DNA of 64,000 bases from Dipteris shenzhenensis (taxonomy: Eukaryota; Polypodiophyta; Polypodiopsida; Gleicheniales). Each line of letters begins with the position of its first letter. Position 1 is the first letter of the stretch. Below are positions 11,938-23,684 of the stretch, in pieces. The DNA is taken from assembly GCA_047967505.1 (NCBI GenBank), contig CM106538.1, one strand, 5' to 3'. The position numbers and the translations under genes are program-made. The notes below the pieces were generated by a model. The model saw only the letters and a program-made list of their open reading frames with translations. It made no database searches and was not told the origin of the DNA.

Positions 11938-13203
11938 TCACACAAGGTGAGACAGTAGGTCATCACCGAGTGTGATGACATACTGTCTACCCAAAAAGGG
12001 AAAGAAGTGTGTGTAAATTAAGTTGAAGATGTGGAAATGAGTTTGAGGCAATGTAGTTGTGGATAATTTTATTGATTCTATGGAGAAGGATGCTGTTGTC
12101 CTTGCAAATGTTAATAAGTAACGATAAATGAAAGAAGACATCAAATTCGTTAGAACATGAGTAAAGGACAGTGAGAAAAAGGTTAGGCATGCTTTGTAAG
12201 ATGATGAAAAAGGTCGATCGCTATGGTAGCAAATAAGGGAGATGGTGGGAAAATTGAGGGTTTTTTTCTTCCAAACAAATGTGGAAGAAAAATCTCCAAG
12301 AAAAGGGGGGGAAAGGGAGATGTGAGTGTTTAAAAAGGTGCAAGAGAGTCCAATGAGATTTTGGTTGGTGTTGATAAAGGAGGAGGTTAAGCTGCATTTG
12401 AGGGAGACGATGTGAAGAGGGTAGATGGTAAAGGGGTCATCCTCATTAAGAGGTCTAGAGGGGTCGAGGAAATTGGTGATGAGGGGATTATTGATGAAAA
12501 GGATGTCATCGACATACCTAAAGGTAAGGAGAAAGAGAGAGAGAAAGTTGGAAAGCCAAGACGTGCTAACTTCTTTATGAATTTGAACTTGAAAGAAGTG
12601 AGATACAAGTGGCACCAAAGGGGTGAACAAGAGAAGCCCATAGGGATGCCTTTAGATTGGGTCTAGTAGAGAGGGCTAGCTTGGATAACACTTGAATCAA
12701 GAAGAATGTGGTTGTACCTTAGAAATGTATCAAAGCTAAGGAGAGTTTTAACATCAGCCCTTTTCGTGAGGTGGAAACTACCAAAATTGAGAGAGAAGCC
12801 TTTGTAGCCTACTTTTGAAGCAAGTTTGCAAAAATAGGTGAGGGATTCCATAAGGCTAAAAGGGCCAAAGTGGGGAATGGCTTCCTAGCAGTTTGCTATG
12901 TCGGCAGAATATAAGGAGTGAATTTCAAGGGATAAGTTAACAAGGAATTGTAAGTTAGAATCAAAGCCCCAAAGCATGTTTGTGGATACATTGAGAAAGT
13001 TTTTATAAGTGGAATGTCATTTTTCTCCCTCTACGGAGATGATGTTTTTTTAGCTCTTTGAGCCCTGAGGCTAAGAGATCAGTAAGTGAGGAGAAGATGC
13101 AGCTATGGGCATTGGTAAGCCAATGAAAGCTGTGTTTATGTGCCTTGTAGGGGCACATGAGATAGGCATTAGGGGAGAATTGGGGTCTCCAAAGGGCCCC
13201 CAC
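11938..13203 (-). pseudogene. Penelope-like reverse transcriptase remnant
   Basis: Minus-strand translation gives the RT core in pieces across frames. 'NAYLMCPYKAHKHSFHWLTN' lies at about 13173-13114, 'HILLDSSVIQAS' at about 12690, 'TQSKGIPMGFSCSPLWC' at about 12655-12605, and 'FRYVDDILFINNP' with the catalytic YVDD at 12516-12505. Downstream come 'YPLHIVSLK', 'FLNTHISL' and 'KKKTLNFPTI'. GIPMG...SP plus RYVDD plus a later K+/FNFP-like block match the RT of Penelope-like elements rather than copia or gypsy. A TAG precedes TQSKG and a frameshift separates GIPMG from YVDD, so it is dead. No GIY-YIG nuclease domain was recognised. A divergent non-LTR RT is the main alternative. Confidence 0.6.
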
Positions 13204-13713
13204 TTAGTGTTTCCTAATTTCAAGGATTAGTGAGGTATTTGAGGTGTACCAATGGGAGTACTCCTTTTTGTGGGGCAATGCCATGTTGAGGTGGAGGGTG
13301 GGCAGACCTGCCAACAACCCCTATTGGCTTCTCCTCTTACACCAGGACCACTCAAACCGTCCCCCCACCTCAACCCATGCTTGACCCTTCTCCCATATGC
13401 ACCTCCCCCAAACAAACCTACAAGTCATTCAAGAGGCGATGGGCCCTTCTTGGCGAATTTTACCCCTGTCTCAGCTTGTTAAAGGCCTGCCCCCTCCTCT
13501 TCTCTTGTCCAGCTCCATTCTCCCTCCATTTTTTAAATGTGGGAATGCATTTGGCATCGTCTCTGCCCCCTCTTGCTCTGGTCCACTGTGTTTCTTCCTC
13601 TCCAGCACCTCCTGTAGCAGCTGCTCATTCTCTCTCCACTCCTAGCTATAGCACCTCCTACAGCAGTAGCTGCTCATCCCCCTCTGCTCTTTCTTCCTCC
13701 ATTCCTAGCTACC
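13169..13713. repeat. Dispersed repeat family S, copy 1
   Basis: It starts TTAGGGGAGAATTGGGGTCT and recurs from 32285 and, shorter, from 46127; all three begin after the same CAT. The first 250 bases align with 32285-32530, followed by C/T-rich sequence with tandem units. The last 60-bp unit (13654-13713) matches the 60-bp array at 37776. The minus-strand reading frame of the RT remnant runs across the first bases, so the repeat may be part of that element. Confidence 0.65.
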
Positions 13714-13730
13714 TCGGGGGGGTCACTATT
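13714..13730 (+). mobile_element. Left end of a TIR element, broken
   Basis: CTCGGGGGGTCACTAT matches the end of the complete element at 56840 (CTCGAGGGGGTCACTAT), and it follows CTAGCTAC at 13706-13713. The match stops after about 16 bases. The corresponding right half, followed by CTAGCTAC, lies at 37678-37783. Confidence 0.5.
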
Positions 13731-13759
13731 GAAATTAGTGTCTAGGTACACTGTCTAGG

Positions 13760-14903
13760 TACACTGTATCAGTCTGATGCAATTCCTCGCTTGCAACAAA
13801 CATATTTCCATGTTCATTTGCAAAATGACTGTGACTAGAATGTCCACCATGATGATTTCCTCTGCCTCGGGAATTTCCTCAATTACTGCTGGATTAACCG
13901 CCTTGGTCGTATTGCTTCTTGCGGCAATCTCTTTCATAGTGTCCAAACTTGTGACAGTAGTTGCACTGAATGTTTGACATGTTGGTGGATGCATTCCCTC
14001 GTCCTTGAAATCTTTCTCGATTGGAATGATTTCCTCTTTGCTAATTTTGATGTTGTTGAGGACGATGCTGATGCTGATGTTGATTCTGATGTTGATTTGT
14101 TGCTGATGATGACCACTTTTTTTATATGATCTACCTCTGCCTTTTCCTCTGCCTCTACTTCTATCTGAAGCTGTGAATGCCTAATCATTAGAATGACCTT
14201 TACGTGCTTGAATGGCCTGATTCTTGAGTTCTTCACCAAGTAGAACTGATTGAAGTTCTTCCAGTGTTGGAATTTGCCGTTGGATAGCAATACTCTGGAC
14301 TAGATTCTCGTATCCCTCTCCTAGTCCATTCAGTATTACTTGAACCATTTCTGCAGGGTTCATAGTCTCTCCTACTGCTGCAAGTTGATTGTTGTAGTCT
14401 TTTATGCGGAGAACATAAGCATGACTGGCTTCACTGCTATTGCAAAAACTCTGGTTGATTTGGTTTCTCAGGGTGAGAATCTTAGATGTGTTCTTGGACT
14501 CGTAGAGAGCTACGAACATATCCCATGCTTCTTTTGATGTCTTCACTGTGTTGAGTTGTCCTAGCATGACATCTTGCACACTTTGCTTGATCAGGTGATA
14601 GGCATACTTGTCTTTCTTATCCCATTCTGCTTGAGCTCGGGCAATGGTAGGATCTACTACTAGTGCAAAAACTATTTGTGTAGCTGTAGATGCCATTGTA
14701 GATCCCATTGCTGGTGCTATGACAACAGATGGAATAGAGCTATTTGTGGTTGGACCATCCAATGGTCTAGGTGTAGACCCATTGACATACTCCCGTTTGT
14801 CATGAAGTACAAGAATGGTATCCATTCGGTATTTCCATGTACCATAATTGGAGTTGTCTAACTTAGCAGATGCCTCCAGATTGAGGTTGCTAGTCATAGA
14901 CAT
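13760..14903 (-). pseudogene. Copia gag of element E, truncated
   Basis: ATG at 14903 opens a 240-codon frame. It starts MSMTSNLNLEASAKLDNSNY and continues through the UBN2 gag core ('SKEAWDMFVALYESKN', 'VILNGLGEGYENLVQSIA'), then stops in frame at 14181-14183. Homology carries on past the stop through a Gly/Arg/Lys-rich stretch. It reaches a CCHC zinc knuckle of the form CNYCHKFGHYERDC (about 13965-13920) in a shifted frame. Protease and everything downstream are absent. In the intact family this protein would package the element's RNA. Confidence 0.8.
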
Positions 14904-17234
14904 GGTGCAAGAAATGTACTCAAAAGTGTCGTGAAAAATTTTGTATGAATCAACTGCAAATACATTGACTATGCCAAGTGAAATCTCTGAACTGTCAGTG
15001 AAGATCGAACTGCAATATATAAAATCTGATCTGTATTACAAGGCTTGTGGCAATGATGCCGGGAATAGCCAAGAGGCTTTATAAGGCTAAAATGATGTGC
15101 ACAATGCCATGAGATAGCCGAATAGGCTTTACAATGGTGGCATGTGTGTGTGAAATCAAATGCTATCTACCACTGAAACAATTTGCAATGCCTTTGAACT
15201 CTGAAGTCTGCTCACCGAATTGATGAACATAAGGTTTCAAGTAATGTAATGATGTGAAATAGTATGTGAGCATATGGACTGACTCCGAGTAGGTACTAGT
15301 CGGGAATTTTCGGCATGGCTTAGATTGGTAACTTGGGGAAATTCAAAGCATCCCCTCTATGGCGATCTAGTCTACTCTGATCTAGATCTAAACCAACCAT
15401 TGATTGATGAAAGAATAGCAAATAATTCCTTTTCTTTTGTTCTTTTTAAGTGTTGGGTCAGATGCATCGATGTAGAGGCAAATGTGCATGAAGGAAGTGG
15501 TTTTGTTGGCGAGGCTCAAATGTGAGTGTAACTTGCACCAAATTCTGCATGTGATGTGATGAGCATGTAGAGCACAAAAAACCGAGCGACTTTCCTTTTT
15601 GGAGCGCCCTCAAATTCTTCCTGGATCAAGAGATATGACTTGATCTAGGTGGAGGGACAAAAGGAGTGCAAATGTGCTGAATGATGATGTGTCACTATGG
15701 GTCACATGCAGTGATGATGTGGCATTGTGCCTAGAAAGAGGTGCGCCAGTGAAGCCCTATGCTGAGGTGGCAGGAGTGGTCACATGAAGTGACTATGGAG
15801 CACTGTGTGTGCCTGTAGAGGTCCAGTGTGATGTGGCAGCTGACTCGATTGCTTATGTGGCATGGTGCCACGTGTCAGAATGTTCACCACGTGGTGACCC
15901 AAATTTGACCCAGAGTTAACTTGACCTCAGGTTGCATTGACCAACCCTATCTTCAATGAACCTTACCATGGTTACAAGTGTGGTTTTGTGGATAAGATCC
16001 ACATGTCAGTTGATTGACCACACCTCTGTGTGGTGACCCTTGTGATAGGGTGAGTGGCTTGTGCCACGTGTCGCTCAATGGAGAGCCAAAATCTTTAAAG
16101 ATTCTATCTCGTTCTTCGTTGGAGCTAACAATGCTGAGGCGTTGCTAAAGAACTGTGAGCACTGGAGTAGAAGGGGCCATGAGCTATAGACGATCATCGT
16201 TGTGGTGTTGAAGGAGTGCTGGAGCTTCCGTTCGGCTGAGCGGATTGTTGGTCAAGTTGTTGCTAGTTGAAGGGCTAGAGGCAAGGGCTAGAGGCAAGCT
16301 CATAGTCGTTGCAAGAAAGTTGGCATTGGCACAGCTGCCTGTGTGCTTGCAACGAGAGGCACACCATGGATCGATTGGCGAGGTTGTTGATGGCAGATGC
16401 AGGAGGTCGGCAAAGGCTTTGGAGCCTTTGGCTATTGAGTCACGCTAGATATGTAGAGCGCATTGGAGTTTTGCTTGCTTTGGTTTGAGCACTGCAGCCG
16501 CCTAGAGCAGAGAGCCGCGAATGTAGAGGTCATTGAGGAGGTGCAGCTTTGTACGTAAATGGTTGGAGAGGTGGCTTGCATGGGCAGTTTTGAAGTGTTG
16601 TCGGTGAGCCCGTGAGCCAGCGGGTCAAAGCTTGGAGAAGCAAGCCGTCATGGATGAGCCCTCGCTATGGAGAATCAGGCCGTCGTGGATGAGCCCTCAC
16701 TAAGAAGGCTATGCATAGAGATCCTTATTCGTTGTAGGCATGTAGTCAAGGTCGGAGCCTTGGAGACTTGGCGAGCACGCAGGGGCTGATGCGCCTCACA
16801 TATGCAGTCGTTGAGGGAGTCCAAGAACTCTTTCTCACAGATATCTCCAAACCTCTCTCTTTCACACAATCTCTCAGAGTGAACCTCTCTCAACCAAACC
16901 TCTCACAATGGAATCCTCACAATCTCTCTCTCACTCAAGCTCTTGTAAGAGCTGAGATCTTTTCTCTCTCAATTGGCAAAGAGATGAGACTCTCTCTCTC
17001 ACAACCACAAAACTCTCAATGACGGAGTGAGTAGAATTCAATGGGAATTCTCTCAAAGAACTCTCACAATCTCTCAATGATAGAACGGAAACAAATGATG
17101 GAAATTTTCTATCAATGGACATAATTTTTTCTCTCACAAAAGAGAACTCTCACAAGAACACTCGAGAACTCTCAATCTCACAATCTCTCTCACACTCTCA
17201 AGAATCACAATGCCTCAGCGGAAGGTAGAACCAT
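14904..17234 (-). other. Long leader between PBS and gag of element E
   Basis: A span of 2.33 kb separates the primer site from the gag ATG, several times the 0.56 kb leader of element B. Bases 16800-17215 are full of CTCTCACAA/CTCTCTC words. At about 16646-16703 a roughly 33-bp unit (GTGGATGAGCCCTC) is repeated. Two CCACGTGTC-type G-box words occur near 15870 and 16066. No convincing reading frame was found. It may contain an older nested insertion. Confidence 0.5.
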
Positions 17235-17246
17235 GCTCTGATACCA
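17235..17246 (-). other. tRNA-iMet primer-binding site of element E
   Basis: On the minus strand it reads TGGTATCAGAGC immediately after the LTR end. This is the usual initiator tRNA-Met complement of plant copia elements. Confidence 0.9.
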
Positions 17247-17503
17247 TGACAAAATATGAAGAGAGGAGAGGAGAAGAGTGGAGATGAGGAGAGAGGGCAT
17301 AGCTAGAGAGCACACCACAAATGACTAACTGTACACTAGATTTAGTTGAAAAAATAGAATATATACAAACCCATTTAGGGTTAGTGTTAGGGGATCTAAA
17401 CCTTTCCTTTACAGCACTCTATAAGGTTAGTGCTATGCACATATGATCACGTGATGGTGCTATGCACACATGATCACATGATGTTGAGCATGAACTCTCA
17501 ACA
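17247..17503 (-). repeat. 5' LTR of element E (257 bp)
   Basis: On the minus strand it runs from TGTTGAGAGTTC to ATTTTGTCA, with TG...CA ends and the primer site next to it. No second copy is in the window, so the insertion age cannot be read. Confidence 0.8.
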
Positions 17504-17601
17504 TGTTGCATACTTGGGTATCTCACATGCACGATGGGTTGCTTTCCCTATCAAATGTAGTACCAGCCCTCTCAGATATTAGCAACTTTTTTCACTCAGT
17601 T

Positions 17602-17820
17602 GCTCGACCTAGGAGAGGTGACATCCTTAGGCAAGAGATAGGTCTCCGCTAGCAACTGGCTACTCTTCAGAGAAAAGAGCATAAGGGGCTTATAGATGCT
17701 TGGGTTCAGGAGCACATTGTTGCAGCAAGGGCTCAGCAGTAGCACTCATTCCTGGATCAGAGAGCAAAGTATGCCTTTCATGCCAGGGAGTCATTTTGGA
17801 CCCAAACGGGAGGTAGGTTT
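17602..17820 (+). other. Short coding-like remnant between E and D
   Basis: One frame reads through about 70 codons, interrupted only by two TAG codons where CAG (Gln) would fit. It is rich in charged residues and Gln, with pieces such as RPRRGDILRQEIGLR and SFLDQRAKYAFHARES. It looks like an old structural or gag-like protein, but no family is recognised. It is cut by the LTR of element D. Confidence 0.3.
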
Positions 17821-18560
17821 TATTAGATATCAAAACTCCACTCTCGTCTAGCTACGTGGGAACCAGCTAACTCTACTTGTAAGCCCCCCATATCAGCAGA
17901 AGGCATTTGAGTAGCTAGGTTATCCAGTAGGTCCTGGTTTGGACACTAGATGGGGGCCATGTGTGGCCTGATGGCTGGACCACTTCAGATAGAGTTGGCA
18001 CACTACCAACTAGGCTACATGCAAGTGTGGGAAGGCATCCCATGACTCACCGCACTAAGGGTAGATGGAGCATTTCGCAGGGCAGCCTACTCTAGGGTTG
18101 TGGGGCTCATTTGGAGCCCCAAATGATCTCGGATGGGGCTCTGGGGCTGAACAGAGGCTGAACAGAGACTGTAGGTTAGTTGCTCTATTTTGCCCCATAG
18201 TTCTAATGTGTGGTCGGTGGTCGGGACTGACCTCCAGTCGGCCATTTTGGGCCGACTGGGTCGGTCTCCAAATTGGGTCTAACCGACTACGACTGGTGGC
18301 TATATAAGAGCAAGCTCATGAAGCCCATATTTATCACTAGCTACAACAACCCTAATTCCTTAGCATCCAACCTCTGTCCTCTACTGTTTCCAGCATGCCA
18401 TCAAAGCTTCTCACACAAGAGCAAACGGTTGGGAGGCAACGCCATCTATTGTATCAATTTTACAGTAATCAAATTTGGATTCTCCATACTATTTGCTTTT
18501 ATCTCTTGCATACAAGATCCTGTTATCTGTTGAGCATGGACGTTGTATTGTTTTCTTACA
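17821..18560 (+). repeat. 5' LTR of element D (740 bp)
   Basis: It begins TATTAGATATC, with the first G mutated relative to TGTTAGATATC in the 3' LTR, and ends TTTCTTACA. It matches 22359-22900 and, in reverse complement, 38236-38976. A TATATAAGAGC promoter-like motif lies near 18300, matching the usual TATA position upstream of the LTR transcription start. Confidence 0.9.
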
Positions 18561-18572
18561 TGGTATCAGAGC
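18561..18572 (+). other. tRNA-iMet primer-binding site of element D
   Basis: TGGTATCAGAGC directly follows the LTR end CTTACA. Confidence 0.92.
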
Positions 18573-18630
18573 TTGGGCTCTAGCAAGAAGATTTGGTGGT
18601 GTGTTTTTGTTTGCGAGCAGATTGTGAGAG

Positions 18631-21600
18631 ATGGCCCAACCTGCAAGACTGCAAATCCCACCGTTCGGCGAAAGTGGAAAGTTGGACGGCACTAACAATT
18701 CACTCTAGAAGTTCAAGATGAAGACCATCCTAAGCGCATACGAGCTTTGGGATACTGCTACTGGGGTGGACATGAAGTCGGTTGCGAGATCGGATCCAGC
18801 CAATGCAGGACAACAGATAGTACCAACTATAGATCATATTCTTGTGTGGACAAGAAGAAATGCAGATGTGCAGTGTAAGTGATTCTATCATGGCATTAAT
18901 TCAACATGTCACCACAGCGGAGGAGGCATGGACGGTCTTGAAAAATCAATATGAGACCATGAATCAGACGTGGATTCATAATCTAGAGACTCAACTCACG
19001 AATGAGAAACTGTCTGAGTCTCAAACGGCAGAGAAGTTCATCACCATGGTGAAGAATCTACGCGACCAGATGACTGCGATTGGCATCACCATCACCAGCG
19101 AGAATCTAGCACGAAGGTGCATACAAATTCTCCCACCAAAGTATGACGGTCTTGTTATGGTGCTGAATATGCAGAACAAAAATCCGCCCCTCAACTTTGA
19201 GGATTTCAGTGCTATGCTTCTGGAGGAGGAGATGCGTCAAAAGACGAGGATAGGAGAAGATTCGGCTTTCTCGGCTGGATCAAAGAAAGGTAAGGGTAAG
19301 GACTCTGGTAACCCATCTTCTTCTGATGATAAAAAAAGAAAGAAGAAGATCAAGTGCTTCTATTGCAACAAGGCAGGGAACAAGCAGAATGAGTGCCAGA
19401 AGAAGATTGCAGATGAGAAGAATGGAGTAAAGAAAGAGTCCAGCAACAGTGCACAGGAAGTACCACTAGAGCTGTTCATAGCAATTGAGAAGATTTTCAT
19501 GGAGGCAGTTCATGTACCTATAGATGAACCTTGGATTATTGACAGTGGTGCATCACGCCACATGACCAATCAGAAGGATTTATATATCTCTCTACATCCG
19601 GTAGGGAATGACATCCTGGTAGCAATTGGCAACGATGCAAAATGTCTAGCAAAAGAAAAAGGTACGATTGCTCTCAAGTCAAATGGAGGTACACGGTGCA
19701 ACAACATCTACAAACTCTCAGCTTTCAGTGCTCGAGCCGATGTGAGCAACACTAAGCTGTGGCATGAAAGGTTTGGTCATCTAAACCTTAGTTCTTTAAA
19801 GGAGATGCATAAAAGAGGAATGATTGCAGACCTACCAGAAATTATAGATCTGCCTGATGTATGTGAAGCTTACATGATGGGCAAGCAGCATTGGCAGCCC
19901 TTTCCTAATAAGGCCAGTAGGGCAAAGGCTCCTCTAGAGCTCATTCACGCGGACCTTTGCAAAAATATGGAGATGGAAGCTTTCGGTGGTTCCTACTACT
20001 TCATGACGCTGATCGATGACTACAATAGAAGGATATGGATATACTTCCTGAAGACTAAAGATGAGGCTTTTAGTAAGTTCAAAGAATGGCATGTAATGGT
20101 CGAGAAAAAAATAGGGAGGAAGCTGAAGAAGTTGAGATCAGACAGAGGTGGAGAGTTCATATCAAGTGAATTTGAAAGTTACTGCAAAAGTCACAGGATC
20201 AAGAGGCAGAAACCCCCACCACATACATCACAGCAAAATGTAGCAGAGCGCCAACCTTTTTTGGTAAGAAACCTTCAGCTACACATTTCAGAGTTTTTGG
20301 ATGTGACTGTTTTGTGCATGTCCCTGATGCTAATAGGACCAAATGGGAACCAAAGAGCTGGAAGTGTATTCTCTTGGGCTATAGTGAAGAGGTAAAGGGT
20401 TACCATCTCTATAATCCTATTACCAAGAAGGTAATAGTAAGTTGCGATGTAGTCTTCTTAGAACAGCCGCATCAATTGGAGGAGGATGCTTCCTTCCCAG
20501 ACAACCAAGACCAAGATATCCATCCGATACAACCACCAATAGCAGACCGAACTCCCCCAACAGTGCTTGGGAGGATTCAAGATAAAGAAGAGAAAGAAGA
20601 GCTTATAGAACCACAACAGCAATGGCCATTCCCAAAGTGGGTAAAGCAGCTTTTGGATGGGAGAGAACCTCCAGCTATTGAGGAGGAACCATCCGCACAG
20701 CACCGGTCCAAGAGATTAGAGGAGCGAAGAAGGGCGCAGAAACACTTGGTCAACTATGCTTTGATGACAGAGGTGATCTGTGCTGAAGAACCCAAGTGTC
20801 TTGAAGAAGCACAGGGTGATGATAGGTGGATGAAGGCTTGCAGTCGAAGTATGGCTCCATAATGAAGAACAACAATTGGGACCTTGTGGATCGACCACCA
20901 AAACGCAAGGTAATGGGCACCAAGTGGGTGTACAAGACCAAGTACAAGTCCGACGGTACATTGGATAAGTACAAGGCTCGGCTTGTGGCAAAAGTATTCG
21001 CACAGATACATGGTTTTGATTATCAGGATACTTTTGCTCCCATAGCTCAACTAACCACAATTCACAGTATTTTGGCTTTAGCAGCACAGGAAAGTTGGCT
21101 CGTGTTTCAGATGGATGTAAAATCTGCCTTTTTGAATGGAGATCTCAAGGAGGAGATATACGTGGAACAACCACCAGGTTTTGTGATCCTCAGTTCAGAA
21201 GCCTCAGTTCAGAAGGTAAAGTCTGTAAACTAAAGAAGGCACTTTATGGGCTGAAACAGGCCCCACGAGCATGGTACCAGCAGATTGATGCCTACTTTTT
21301 GCAAAACAGGTTTAGGAGGAGCCCATCTAATGCAAATTTGTATATCTACAGAGAAGGAGGCAGGTGTATGATGGTGGTCCTTTACGTGGACGACCTTGTC
21401 ATAATAGGGAACCATGAAGAAAATATCTCACAGACAAAGCAGTTGCTAGGAAGAGAGTTTGAAATGACAGACCTCGGACAGATGCATTTCTATTTGGGGA
21501 TGGAAGTTTGGCAAGAGCCAAAATAGATCATCTCACAGTTGAAGTATGCTGGAGAGATACTGAAGGCATTTGGCATGGCTGAGTGCAAGACAGTTGGCAC

Positions 21601-22364
21601 CCCTATGGAGGTTGATGTGAAGCTCTCAAACGAGGATTCATCACCACTCGTGGCAAAGGAAAGTACAGAAGGCTTATGGGCGGTTTGATTTACTTGTGCA
21701 ACACGCAGCCAGGCATCAGTTTTGCGACTGGTGTATTAAGCAGGTTTTCCAATAAGCCCCGGGAGAACCATTGGAGGGTAGGGATGCGGGTGCTAAAATA
21801 CATCAAAGGCACACTTGATTATGGCATCACCTATACCAAGGGCAACATCTTGACTGGTTCTATGACTCAGATTGGGCAGGAGACATGGACAGCAAGAGAT
21901 CAGTGACAGGTTACTGTTTCTCACTTGGATCCGGAGCTGTGTCATGGGTCAGCAAGAAGCAACCTACAGTTGCTCTTTCTTCTACTGAGGCTGAGTAAAA
22001 ATCAGCATGTTTTGCTTCTTGTGAGGCAGCGTGGTTGAGGAGGATTTTAGGGGACATGCGTGCAGTGCAGAACAAACCTATGCAATTATCATGTGACAAT
22101 CAGAGTTGCATGGCAATTGCAAAGAACCCTGTGTTCCACGCTCGCACAAAACACATTGAGATTCAATATCACTTTGTACGCGAGCTCATCATGGATGGAG
22201 AGGTCGACTTGGTGTACTGTCCGACTATAGAGAATGATGCGGACATCTTCACGAAGGCTCTTGGAAGAGACTTGCTGCAGAGGCATCTTCATCGACTAGG
22301 CATTGGCTCGGCATTGGACCGAAAAGTAGTTCACTTAGGGGTGGACATTAAGGGGCGGTGTTAG
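18631..22364 (+). pseudogene. Copia gag-pol of element D
   Basis: ATG at 18631 (MAQPARLQIPPFGESGKLDG) starts gag, which hits TAG near 18706 and shifts frame near 18840. The frame from 18842 then runs 517 codons. It covers UBN2 gag, a zinc knuckle (CFYCNKAGNKQNEC, where Asn replaces the expected His), protease DSGAS near 19540, a GAG-pre-integrase zinc site and an integrase core with DDYNRR and DRGGE. RT follows in other frames with [13 protein letters not shown] and YVDD (about 21390). RNase H follows with FTKALG near 22253. A TAG at 21524-21526 is shared with element F. Deletions, stops and frameshifts make it non-functional. Confidence 0.88.
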
Positions 22365-22900
22365 ATATCAATGCTCCACTCTCATGTAACTACACGAGAA
22401 CCAGCTAGCTCTACTTGTAAGCCCCCATATGAGGATAAGGCATTTGAGTAGCTAGGTTATCTGGTAGGTCCTAGTTTGGACACCAGATGGGGGCCATGTG
22501 TGGCATGATGGCTAGACGGCTTCAGATAGAGTTGGCACACTGCCAACTAGGCTACATGCAAGTGCAGGAAGGCATCCCATGACTGACCACACTGAGGGTA
22601 GACAGAGCATTTCTCGGGGTAGCCCACTCTCAAGTTGCGGGGCCCGTTTGGAGCTCCAGATGATCTCGGATGGCTTTGGGTCGAACGGACTCTGTAAGTG
22701 AGTTGCTCTATTCTGCGCCACAGTTCTAACGTATGGTCAGTGGCCTATTTCGGGACCGACCTCCAGTCGGCCATTTTGGGCCAACTAGGTCAGTCTCCCA
22801 ATTGGGTCTAACTGACTACGACTAGTGGCTATATAAGAGCAAGCCCGTGAAGCCCATATTTATCACTGGCTATAGCAACCCTGGTTCCTTAGCATCCAAC
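22359..22900 (+). repeat. 3' LTR of element D, truncated
   Basis: It begins TGTTAGATATC after the polypurine tract AAGGGGCGG (22350-22358) and ends abruptly at CATCCAAC. The last 189 bp present in the 5' LTR are missing. A fragment of a TIR element follows at the break. Confidence 0.9.
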
Positions 22901-23069
22901 AGAAACAAATATACATAAGGGACTATTTAAAATAGTTTTGGAAAAATTTTACAATTTTGTATAGAAAAGGGGTACATTTTATTAATGAAAAATTTACAGA
23001 TAAGGGATTTTAGAAATAGGCCTTGAATGCACGTGGTATAGAGAATTTATACTTAGTGGCCCCCCCGAG
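22901..23069 (-). mobile_element. TIR element fragment (same family as 56840)
   Basis: Read on the minus strand it starts CTCGGGGGGGCCACTAAGTA and continues with ACCACGTGCATTCAAGGCCT and a T-rich middle that aligns with 56840-56990. About 90 bp of the other end are missing, exactly where the D LTR is truncated, so one deletion probably removed both. Confidence 0.75.
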
Positions 23070-23079
23070 GTACAATCAT

Positions 23080-23480
23080 CCAATCAAAGAATCTCCTATC
23101 GATCCAAGGAGCTTAGATCAAGAAACACTCGTAATAAGGAAACACAATTTGAAATAGCCACACAATTCAAATTGTGTGGGAGGCCTATAAATCTCATCAA
23201 GGAAACACAATAGTACAGCTACAGAGACTTCAATTGATACAAGGAGCTTATAGTAGGCAACTCTGCTATGGGCTCATGATGTGAAACACGGTCAGAGCCT
23301 TGAGATTGAGTGGGAGGCCTGCAGACCTCATGCAGGAATGAAGCTTTCTCAACCAAAGAGTTGGCATTCAATCAAAGGAGCTTCTATCAGGAAACACTAC
23401 TAAGAATTGCAACATTCAACCATCAGGCTTCTTAGATTGGGTGGAGGCTTGCAGAACATTGTGAGGGAATTAAAGGATCA
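23080..23480. repeat. Degenerate tandem repeat, about 140-bp unit, three copies
   Basis: Related words recur at similar spacing: 'caaggagctta/caaaggagctt' near 23105, 23235 and 23378, and 'gggaggcct..a.a.ctcat' near 23179, 23313 and 23441. No reading frame follows the period. Confidence 0.55.
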
Positions 23481-23684
23481 GAGGATCAAATTCAATAATG
23501 CTCTTTAAAATCGCATCTATAGTCATGTGAGTGCAATCAATTTTGTGACAATGGCTACCCTTGAGGAAGGAACTCTAGCCTATTGATACTGATTAGCTGA
23601 CACCCGAACAAAGGTGATTGGATTCATCCACACACCACTTTGCGATGGTCAAAGGGACATCAACGTTTATCTTACAAGAAAGTG

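Larger units (their letters stand above)
13743..17503 (-). mobile_element. Ty1/copia element E, 5' part only
   Basis: It is a minus-strand element with an LTR at its right end (17247-17503), a primer-binding site, a 2.3 kb leader and gag, and it is cut off before protease at about 13743. It belongs to neither the A/B/C nor the D/F family, judged by its gag and LTR. The cut end carries a direct duplication of GTCTAGGTACACT (about 13740-13766). Confidence 0.85.
17821..22900 (+). mobile_element. Ty1/copia element D, degenerate, 3' LTR truncated
   Basis: It comprises a 5' LTR (740 bp), primer site, broken gag-pol, polypurine tract and a 3' LTR cut after 542 bp. It is the same family as element F (38236-43164, minus strand). 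The 3' end is fused to a TIR-element fragment at 22901. Comparison with F shows two internal deletions: part of protease near 19685, and about 65 codons of the integrase C-terminal region near 20240. Confidence 0.9.

Noticed and set aside
12412-12666. Plus-strand Lys/Glu-rich frame of 84 codons
   Set aside because: It is antisense to the GIPMG-YVDD region of the Penelope-like RT, which explains its openness.
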